Below are positions 37,201 through 49,200 of a DNA stretch of 64,000 nt, one piece after another. The translations under genes and the position numbers were made by a program. The DNA comes from an uncultured Aquimarina sp. GTDB taxonomy: Bacteria > Bacteroidota > Bacteroidia > Flavobacteriales > Flavobacteriaceae. The notes beneath the pieces are model-generated. The model saw only the letters and a program-made list of their open reading frames with translations, was not told the DNA's origin and ran no database searches. Location of the stretch: the NCBI GenBank assembly GCA_947503135.1, contig CANNCQ010000012.1, positions 1-64,000 of the forward strand, given 5' to 3'. Each line of letters starts with the position of its first letter. Positions within the stretch are counted from its first letter, which is position 1.

Positions 37201-40200
37201 AAATAGGTATTAGTAATTCAGGAATTCCAAAATCTAATATTTCTGGTTTTTCTATAGTCTGTACTGCTGAAATAACACTTTCACAACCAAATTCATCTGA
37301 CACACCTACTACATAGAAATTAGGAGTTGCTGCATTTCCTGCAATTACAGTAAATGTGTGGTCCGTATTTGATGTCGTAAAATCAGACGAAAATTCTCTA
37401 TTATCTATTTCTGTTTGCGTATTACCCGTGACTGTAAACAGCGTATAAGTAATCCGGTTTGATGTTGGTGGTAAATTATTTGCTAACGTAGCTTCAACCC
37501 TAATTGTACCAGTTGTTTCATCAGAGCATAAAGGCTCGGTACTAATTACATTGCTTATCGTAGGACTAGTTATAAATTCTTCAGGGGTTACCATTATTGG
37601 CGTAGCTGCCTCGCAATTATTAGAATCACGAACCGAAATAGTATAGGTATCGGCAACTAGCAGTAAATCGGTTCCAAAGAAACCTGTAGTATTCGGTGCT
37701 GTTTCGCCATTTATACTAAAGTCTACAATAGGAACTCCGTCAGAACCTGTTAATTGATATTCGTAAGGAGGTACTCCCATAGAAGCCGTTGCCTCAATAA
37801 TTGTAAATTCATCACTACAGGTTATAGGTGTAGGAGTACTAACCGTAAATTGTACCTGCGCAGGTGCATTTAAAACTGCTGCAGATGCGCTAGCAACACA
37901 TAATGCATTTGTACTTATAGGTGTTCCGCTTGCATCATTTGCTATTGTTACCATTAGTTCATAATTACCGGCACCAAGAGTAGCTGTAGTGCTAAACTCG
38001 TTATTTATTGTTCTTATATCTGAAACAGTTGTTTCCGTAATCTCAACAGTAGTTGCTGCAATCACAGGTGGGTCTGTTGGTAATAAAGATGTATCTCTTA
38101 ATTCATAGGTAATAAATCCTATGTGGTTATCCACTAAAAATGTGATGGCTTGGTCATTATCACCAACACAACTTATTTGAGGGCTTCCAAGCACACTTAC
38201 TTGCAATTGATCTAAAGACTCTATATCAAAAGGGTTTGATGTAACACTACAAGTAGTTATAGGATTAACTGCTGAAAATTCATACCTACCTGCTTCTGTA
38301 AATTCGAAAGTAACCGCTACTTCTCCACTTGCCGGAATAAGTACGTTTGTTTGAGGGTTTACAGTTATAGTATCTGGACCTTCTAAAGAAATTGCCTCAA
38401 TGGTAAACTCATCGCCAGCAACTCCTGTAACAAAAACACGTACTGTTTCGTTAGTAAAGCAACTTAATGCTCCACCATTAATGGCTGTATTATCTCTCTC
38501 TACTCTAATTTGAGGTATAACAAAATCAGCTACTGTTATAGGTGTTCTAACTTCAGGAGGAATATTACATATTGCATTACTTTGCCCTCTGAATTCAACC
38601 GTATAATCACCTGCTGCTAAAGGCACCTCCACAATAATAGTTTCACCTGCAATTAAAGTTGCTTCTTCTTCTGTACCAGGAATAGTTATAAAAGCACCTC
38701 CTGTGCCTCCTTCTTCAAAAATACGATACGAATAAGGTCGGTTTAAACTTGTGGTTAAATCTTGCACCTCTAATTGAATAAAAGGTCCTTTGGTTAAGGG
38801 ATCACATGTTCCTGATACAGCAGTAACTGTAATATTTGGTGCCACATAAACAGGGTCTTCTAAAACAACTGGTTCTGGGAATACCGTATAACATCCATTA
38901 TTTAACGCAAAGCCTACATAAGTACCCGCAATTAAATTATCAAAGGTATTTATAGTTCCTGTCCTTAGTGTTCCTGCAGTAGGTTGCGCTGGTGGTGTAA
39001 CTGGTGGTGTTATATTAGCAATAAAAGTATTTGCACTAGCTTCATCATTAAATCTGAATAACTCAAATGATTCTGGTAACGAAGGAGAAGGACTTGCTGG
39101 TGGTGTACTTGTATTTAAACGAATAGACCCCGTATTATTTGGAGCTATATCGCATTGTATTTCAGCTATTATTTCCAAGTCTACCGGGGTAGCGTTAATT
39201 ATTGGTGTTGTAGTAATTGTAGCTGAAGTTGCCTCACAAATTGGTTCTACTGGGGCAGCTGTTCCAAAATCGTCTGTTACTCTTACAAAATAGCGTACTC
39301 CTGCTTGTAATGCATTTGCAGAACTGTCAACAACAAATGAGTGACTATCTGTTGACGCCCCTGTTGTTGCAGTAATAGACTGGGTAAATGTATTCACTGG
39401 AGTTGCATTTCCTTCTACAAACAATTCATATAAAATATCGCGAGGACCCGCAGTAAAGCCCCCTGTAACATTAGCCGTAATTCCTCCAATAATAGTATTA
39501 TCACACTCTACAGCACCAACGGTAGTTGTAACCATTAATTCTTCATAAATAGTAACTGGCATAATAGAATTACAACCATTAACATCTGTAACTCTAATAT
39601 CAAAAACACCTCTGCTAGGAATAACTACTGTTGCTTTATCGACTCCTGAATTATCAAGCGTAGCTGCATTAGCTACTACTATATCTGGTGTTCCAGTCCT
39701 TAATATATCGAAGACGTATGGAGCTAAACTAGAATCGTATCCTGTTATGGTAACTTCAATAGGGAAACTTGGCCCATCACATTGATTAGTGCTAAAAGGT
39801 TCAACAGAAATTATAGGTTCTGGGTTGATATCAATAGTAACTAGTTCAGGTCCTCTTGGTTCACAACTCGAATTATCACGAACATATAAATCCCATGTTG
39901 TACTAATTGATGGATCTCTTTCAAAAGATACGGTGTCTTCAAATGCGCTATCTGGTATCGGTTGTAACGTACCTGCTACAACTAAAGCAAATTCGTAACC
40001 GTTAGCAGTATCAAACAAAATACCACCTGAAGCAGCTACATTAATAGTAGCTAGTTGTGGTGTTCCGTTAAAACTTGCGCAACTTGCATTGGTTGTAGAA
40101 ATAACCCTTGGAAGTTCTAACTGAGGTGCCTGTATTAGCTCTTGAATTTCGGACTCTGCACCACAACTCCCACCTGGCTCATCTACTCTTACTTTGTATC

Positions 40201-43200
40201 TTCCTACAGGTAAACCTGTAAATAAAACACTCCCTACAGGTTGGTTGATTCTTGGGTTGGAATTAGTTAACCCTCCTGTAGTAACTATTAAATTGTCATC
40301 AATATCTAATAAGGTAACGTCAAATAGCGTAGCTCCCGAAGTTCCAACTTCAAAAGTAACTTCTAATTCACCTTCAACTATATTACTCCCTGTGGCACAA
40401 CTAGAATCTGGAGTTACGTTGATCGATGTAATATTTACTAAATCTTCTTCAGCATTTAAATTAAGTACTGCATTACAAAAGGTCACACTATCAATAACTT
40501 CTAAATTAAACGCTCTGTTAGCTGGCAAGCCTGTAATTGCATAGTAAGTGTTTTCAGTACCTACAGTTGGTGTAAACGGAATTAAATCACGTTGAGCCAT
40601 AGTCAGCTCGGTATACCTAAACACATCGTCCATTGGTGGAGTCAAAGAAGGGTCCGTTGGAGGACCGCCTAAAGTAGGCGATTCTATAAATGGCAAGTTA
40701 TCGCTTGAAATTCTAAATAATGCAATAATACTTCCTCCTGAATCCACACAATCTGAATAGATAACAGGGCCAATATCAATTGGTGACGCTGATTCCACTT
40801 CTATAAAAAATGATACCGAATTACAACCGTCTGCTGGTGTTAGTGGGTCGTTATCTTCATTATCTATAACACGAATTTCATAGTTTCCTACCTCTAACCC
40901 TGTAAAAGTAATCGTTCTATCTGCTGTAGTTGCTGTTCCATCGGCATTCGTCGTATCTAAATTATCCGGTACTAATACCTGAGTATTTGTATCTGCATTA
41001 AATATAGTATATACAAACTCTGTTCGACCTCTTAAAATCTCTAATGTAATACTACCATTATCGTTGGTAGACGTTCTTGCAGGACGAATTATTTCACAAG
41101 TTACAGGGGTAGCACTTATACTTCCTAATTGTATAGAGTTATCGTTAATTGTTACCTGCTGCGGCATGGACTCACAACCATTGGAATCTCTAACAATATA
41201 AGTAAATGTGCGCTGTACATTTGATGTTTGGGTAATGGTATTATTAATTGCTGGGTCATTAAATAAGTCTGCAGGCTCAGGTGAAGGCCTGGTAGTTCCT
41301 TCAAATATAGCGTAAGTAAATGGCCCTTCCCCCACCGTTGGTGTTTGAATTGTAAAACTACCTGTATCGCCAGCACAAATAATATCCGACTTTAAAAAAC
41401 TAGCTATTGGTGTTTCTGGGAAATCAAATCTCCGAATAGGTCTAATAAACTCACACATGTTTCCATCCGTTACTTTTACAACATAAAAATTGTCTCTGTT
41501 TTCTTCCGATACTTCAAATGATAAACTTGTTGGAAGAACTGTTACCTCGGCAGGAGTTAATACTATTCCTGGATCACCAAATAAAGCTGTAGGATCTTGT
41601 GTTGCAGAGCTTAATTCTGCTAGTTGAAAAGTATATGTTCCTGAACCAGCTGCAGCAGTAATCGTAACCTGACCATTTTCTCTGGCTTGAGGATTGGCAG
41701 GTGGTGTCGCTGGGCTACACACAGGCTCCATCCTCGCAACAGTAGCAGTAAGCTGAGGATTGATTACGAAATCAGGAGTTATAAAAGTTGTGCAACTATT
41801 CGTATCTCTAATCTCTACCCTATAAGTACCTGCACTTGTAATACTACTATCATCCAAAATACGAGTATTATTATTGTTTCCTATACGATTATTATTATTG
41901 TTTTCTATAAAAGCTCCTGGCGTTGCGTTAGTTTCAAAAACTCTATAATCAAAAGAGGCCTGACCCGATGTTATATCTATTTCAAACTCAATATTTGGTA
42001 AACATTCATTAGTAACATTTACTGTTGCCGCGATAGGATCGGGCACATTAATAGGGAACTCTAATTCTGCAGTACAGTTATTACTATCTGCTACTTCTAT
42101 TCTATAATCTCCATCTACAGAATACGTAAACGATTGACTATTCCCTGTTGTAGTTACTGGTAAGCCAATTTGAGAGTTAGTAGCATCGTTAAACAACGTA
42201 AATGTGTATGGCCCATTACCATTAGCAACTGTATATGCTACAGTAACTTCAGGTGTATTGCTTGCGCAAGTTATCGATGGTGTATCACCAGTTATTATGA
42301 TAGCTTCTGGCGCATCTAGCGTGAATGTTTGTGTAACAGCATCGGTAATTCTTGGGTCAGTTCTGTCTCTTACAGAAATTGTGTATGGGACGCCTATTTC
42401 AAGATTCGATAAGTTTATCGTTGCTGTAGTAGATGTTCCGCTTGAAGGCATTGCTCTACCACCAGTTATTGTATATGAAAAATCTAAAGTTGGTTGGCCT
42501 GCAACGGTAAAACTAGCGCTGCCTAAAGTGGTATCATCACATAACACATCATCTTCATCTACAGTTATTGTTACTGGTGGTGGTACTATACCACCACACT
42601 GAGGTACCGTAACTGTATAAGTTAACGGATTACATGTTGGTTGGTTGGTGTTTCTTATAGTAACAATATAATCTAGATCAGAAAATAAACTTGTTGGTAA
42701 CTCAGGTAAATTTGGTACTTGCCCTATAGTATTAGTTATAGCAGTAGCATTAATATTAAAATTAGGACCTGTTACTTCATAAGTAAACGCTGCATCACTT
42801 GGATTTACTGCATTAATTGCAATTGTTAATGTACTAGCATCATCACTCCTATCTATATTATCACAAACTCCAGGGTTTTGATCTACCGTAAAATCGGCTA
42901 TTGCAGGTACTACGGGTGCTTCAACTTCTACAAGTTGAGCAGGGGTAGGGCAATTTAATCCTTGTGTTTCTAGGAAACCTACATAAGGTACTGCAGTTAA
43001 GTCATTATAAGCTCTGTCGTTGGTAGGGTTATTAACCAAAGTACCAGATAACATTGTGTAATCACCCGAAGTATTTGCAGCTGTTAGTGCTGCCATCGCA
43101 TCGGTATTATTATTAAATTGATATAACCTAAATGTTGGTGGCAATGGTGTATTACCATTAGTTGTAATTGTAAATGTAATACCACCATCAGAATCTGTAG

Positions 43201-46200
43201 GACAGGTAACCGAATTAGCTGCTAAAGTAAATTCAGGTACTACTAACGGAGTTACTTCATCTACATCAACAGTTAGGGGACATGATTCTCTAACTGTGGT
43301 TGCATCAGGGTCAAACCTATCCGTTACACGAATTTGGTATTGAACTCCTGCTTGTAAATCAAGTATTGAACCAGCATCATTAGTAAAAGTAGCCGTTGTA
43401 TTTTCAGTTTCTTGAGAAGCAATTACTGTGTTTGTGGTAACATCAATTAATTCATACAATAATTCTCTAGTAGGAATAACTGTTTGGCCAGGGTTAATAA
43501 AACCTCCTGTTACCGCTACTGTTATCGTATCAAATTCGTTATCACAATTTACAGCGCTTGTTGTAGTTGTCACTGAAATATCTTGATATATAGTAAAGTT
43601 AGCTGTTGCTATACAATTACTATTGTTACTTCCTGAAAGTACTACATCATAACCTCTAGCGCCGTCGGTAACGGTTAATGTACCTGTGGCAGACTCTGTT
43701 GGTGCTGCCCCTGTAATCACTAAACTGGTATTATCAATCGGAATAATTGTAGTTCCGTTTACAGTAAACTGATAAGTTTGATTTGCATCAAAATTGCCAA
43801 TGGTATAATTTATGGTATCTGGCAATCTTTCCGAGGTACAATTAGGAGGTATAATATCTCCTAAGGTTAATGTTGGTGGTCTATTAAAAAATATTGGTGT
43901 TACTGTTGTTTCTACACAATTTGCACTTCTTACCGAAACTCTAACCCTTCCAATAAAGTTATTCTGATCAAAGTCTGGATCGTCTATTTCAGCTTGTGTT
44001 GGAGGTAATGATGTATCTATGCGATTGTCCAAATTATTAAGATCAATAACAATACTCTCCGAAGGAGGTGTAGAAATAGGGAAATTGGTTAACGCATCAG
44101 GTAAAGCATCAGTTGGGTTCACTACAATATAACTAAATGATCCATTACCGCCGGTAGCACTAAAACTAAGTAATGCCCCTGTTTCACAATTTCCAGCTTG
44201 CGAAGTAACCTCAAAATTTGCAATAGGTGGATCAACACCAATTGTTACAGGTGCTGGTGGAGTATCTAATACATCACTACAATCGCTACCTCCTATTTGA
44301 CGTACTCTAATATTCGCATTTTCTGTAATTAATATTTCGGGTAAGTTCTCCAAGGTAACCATAATACCGTCAATACGATTCGGGATGACGCTTGTATTTA
44401 ATGTACCTGTAACCTGCCCAGGTGCTAACGGCGTAGGTGTACTTGGATCTACAACCTCAACTACGATTCTTTCATTAGAATTATCAGGAAGTCCTGGACG
44501 TTGCAATTGAATTTCATAATCACCCAATAAAGCACTTGTAATATTAAATGAAACCGTTGCGGTACCAGAAGGAGGGGAACAAGAACCTGTATTGGTTGTT
44601 CTAACTTCTCTGACATCTACATTATCAGCATCTGGAGCCTCTATTATTGCTTCTGTTAAACAATTTGTTATAATATCCCTTACAAAAATTTGATACTGCC
44701 CACCTGGTGGTAAACCTGTAAAACGGAAAAAACGTGATTCAACATTTGCTATGAAATCGTTTTGTTGAGCTACAGAAAAAGTTCCATTATTATTTTCAGG
44801 AATTGGTAAAAATAAAGGAGGGTCAGTAAAATCAGCCAATGTAAGATCATTAACATCAAAGCTATCATCATCAGCCCTGTTCGAAAAACTAAGTAGGTCT
44901 GGAACTTCAATACCAGACGGTAGAAAAGAAGCATCTAAGAAATCACTTTCACCAAATCTTGCAGCAAAATCAGTATCAGTATTGTCAGTTTGAATAAAAT
45001 TATTAGAAGAAAAACCTGCTGAACGAAATAAAATTTCAAAATTTGAAGGATCCGCACCTCCGTCTATTACTATAAATAAATCTACTCCAGCGGCACAATC
45101 TGTAGTATTAAATTGTGTATTAATTACATTTACAAAAGGCCTTGAAGGTAAAACAACTATAAACCTTTCACTACATTCGTTTCCATTGATAGTATCTCCA
45201 TCATTCAAAATTGATTCTATTTCATAAGTACCCGGCTCCAAATCAGTATATTCTACTGTCGTACTAGTTCCATTGTTGGCAATGGTTGGATTTGAAGCAG
45301 TTGGCATTGTAGTTGGTGTTAACGGAGTAGTACTACCCAATTCCCTAATTATAAAATTATACCTAGCACTCAACTGATCAGTAGGACTGTTTGACGAAGA
45401 AATAATTCCATTAGGATTATCAATAAATCCTCCAGCAACAGTTAATCGTATAGTTCCAGGGATTGTTGCTCCTGGAGTAAGAGACGTTGGTTCATTATCA
45501 CAGCTAGGCAAAACCAAATCTCTGGCAACTTCTATAATTTCTGTAGGTTCCTGAATGGTAACGCTACCTGTTGTGATACAACCAGTAGCTCTAGCTTCAA
45601 CACTATAATTTAATATTCCTGATGCAGGATTGTTTATGAAATTCTGTGACCCTAAATTGTTTCCGTTAAATGTAAAAATGAAGTCATTATTAGAAGTAGT
45701 TGCTGGGAAATTTGAAAAATCTAAACCTATTGAAAACCTGGAAGCATCGCCACTACATTTTGCAGGTGTTAATACCTCCGTGGCTACAGCTGGTAATATT
45801 GGGTATATTGGTGTAAACGGAACTGTTGTGTTTGCAGGACATGAAGTATTGGCAGTATCCCGTATTTCAATGATGATATTATCACCATCAAAATCATTTG
45901 AAAAATCAAAAGTAGGACTAGCGTTAGAACCCGTTTGTAATACTCCTGCAGCAGTAGTTACTCCTGCCGATGTGTCTGTATCCAATAGTACAGCACCGCT
46001 TGTACTGTTTACAACTCTATAGTTATATGTTCCATTTCCACCACTAACCGTAAAGTTTGTAGTTGCTCCTGCTGTAGGTAATGCACCAGCAGACGCTCTA
46101 CAATTAGGGAAATTTTCATTGATATTATCTCCTATTGTTAATGGAGGGTTTATTGATATTGGAACCCTTACCTCACAAGCTACATTAGGATGGTTGACAT

Positions 46201-49200
46201 CTGAAATAAATATTTCATAGTCTGTTGTGGTTGTAGTTGATGGATTTGGTAAATCTAAACTAAACGAACCTGGACTAGAGGTAACCGTAGTAACAGCAAC
46301 AGTACTACCAACTGCAACCCCTTCTCTAAAAAGTCTATAACTAAACTGAGGGGAACCCGAAACATCAATAGTTACATTAGGATTAGTAGTTGATGTTGCA
46401 CATAAGTTAGAAGCCGCTGTGTTTAAACTAGCTGTTAAAGGCTCAATAGCATCTACCGTTACCGTAGTTGTATTTGGCATATTACAATTGCGATCGTCTA
46501 TCACACTTATAGTGTAAGTATCACTTCCTGTTGCTGGTAAACCTACTGTAAAGGTTTCTCCTTCTCTGAAAGCAATATCTGCAGTGGCATTTGGTGTAGA
46601 TGCATCTGTATCTTCAAGTGAAAATTGGTATGTACTTCCATTTCCACCACTTCCTTGAACTCTAAATTGGTATTGTCCATCAGTTGCTGAAGAACAAACA
46701 AACGTTGGCATACCATCTAAAGCAACTGTTGGTATTGCTATTGGTGCATCTACATTAATTATAACTTCATCTGTACAATTGGTTACTATATCTGTTACCG
46801 TTAGTACATAAAAATCGGTTGCAGTAGTTGGCAGTAAATTTGTTAAAGTAATACTATTTGAAACTACTGGTACAGAACTTGAATTTGAAGCTGTATCATC
46901 CTCAACTGCATTTCGGGTCAATTGGAAAGTATACCCTCCAACTGGTGTAGTTGCTGGTTGTATAATTCGACCATCAAAACCGGATACGGTAGCTGTAACG
47001 CTTACTGTATCGCCAATACAATTTGGAACTGGTGGGTTTGTGGCCGTTACACTAATTTGTAATATAGGTTCAATTTCAACTATTACCGTATCAGTACACT
47101 CAGAACTTGTTGTTATTGTAATTTCATAATCTCCTTCTGGTAAATTAAATATTCCATTTGCAGCACTTGTTCCCAGAATAGTATTTGCTTGCGAAGCATC
47201 TGTTGGGTTAGCGGTTGTTACTTCATAATTAACAATAGATCCTATATCATTAAGAACATCAGCTGTAACTCTTACCTCTGTAGTAGGGTTAACAATATCA
47301 GTGTTAGGAGAACAAGAAATAGGATCGTGCTCCTCTGCAATTGAATTTGAATCTATTTCTGAACGAGGATCTACGGTAATAACTTCAGATAATGGTGATA
47401 ATGGGCATCCATTATTATCTACTATTCCAACAGTATAATTACCATTAGTTAAACCTGTAAACGGTAATTCGCTTACCAATAAACCAGGTGTAGACTCTGG
47501 TATTGTAGATTGGTCTTTAAATAATTGAAATCTATAAGGCCTTGTTCCGCCCAAATCAGTATTAGCTGTTATTATTGGTGCTGTAGCATCATCGCCTGTG
47601 CCACCAACAATTACAGTAATACTCGCTGTATCGTTACAAATAAAATCACTTTCCTGCCTTATAGTAGGTGCTTGTAAAGGTTGCGGTTGTTCAATTTCTA
47701 CATCAACAGATTCCGAAACACAAGGGTTTGCATCATCACTAATATTACGAGCAACTACTTGGTAAGTACCCGCTGGTAAGCTATCAAAATTTCCATCTGT
47801 AGAAATAACAGGATAAGTAACAGTGCTATTATCACCACTTATAATTTGAAAATCAACAGTCGTTGAAGCTTGTAAAGTACCGCCTGCTAAATTGGTTGCC
47901 ATAGCAGTAAACTGACCGTTATCACCTCCGTTACAAGTTACATCTTCATCAACTATAGGCTCTACTACGCTAATGCCTTCATAAACATTTAATGGGTTTG
48001 GAATATCTTGTATAAATCTTGAACATTCATCATTAATATTAACTACAACATCAAAGTCTCTAACAGAATTTAAATCTAAATAAAATATACGATCACTTGT
48101 ACTATTGTCCTCAGAAATTCCTTCATTTACATTGTCTTCCGAAACCGTTTCTGGTCTTAAGCTTTCATCTTGAATAAAAATATTCGTATTTAAGTCTTCG
48201 TTAAAAATTCCTAAATCAGTTATTGTAAAACTAGCCTCAGTTGTATTTGTTGGAACAGGTGTTTCAAAAACGATTTGGATTATCCCTGGCTCGCAACTTA
48301 CTTGGCGCACTAAATTAATTCGTGCATTAAAATTTTCAGCAGCAGGAAAAGCTGGTAATATTTCTTCTAAAATACACTGATTATTAGATAAAGTAGAAGC
48401 ATCAAGCCTGTGGTCATTTTCACTAGGCACTTCTCCATTTAAATATACTCTAATTTTGTACTCCTCCTCAGGATCAACATTACGAAGATTATCAGTATCA
48501 ATGTTATTTGATGAATTAAAAGATCTTACTATTATATCATCACTTTCATCGTTAGTAGTGCCGTTCGTATTAATCAAAACATAAGTATACTCTTCACTAT
48601 CATCAGTAACCTCCACACGTAAATCTCCTTTTGATTCCTCGGTATTATCTGGTTCTGGATCTGGCTGGTCATCAATACAACTCGGGGCTCTTTGTAAGCT
48701 AAAATCTAAAATTCTTGGTTGGATAAACTGTATAGGGTCGTTAAACTCAAATACACAACTTGTACCACGAATTACTGTTGGAGATATAGGTGTTATTATA
48801 GTACGTACGTTAACTACGGCAGGTAAAGTAGCTGGTGTAGGCACATTATATCGAGCATAACCCTCTTCGCCAGGATTGTCAGTTTCAACTAACGTAAAGG
48901 TATCTCCGTCAGTAGCTGGATTATTTGTAAAGTATTCAATTCTAAAATCTTGAGAACCTCCATCGCTACTTGTACCTTCTACTGTTACAATATTACTATC
49001 ATTACAAGTAGTAATAGTTGGCACGGTAACGGCTAAATTATTTGTAAAATCAATTACTCTAAAGAAAAATGTTTCCGTACATCCCCCATTTTGAAGGGTT
49101 GCGGTAAGCGAATAATCTCCTGTTTGAGTAATCGTTACATTTTCAGTATCCGGGTCGTTAGGTACGGTGTCTTCTACTGTTTTGAAAGGTATATACTCAC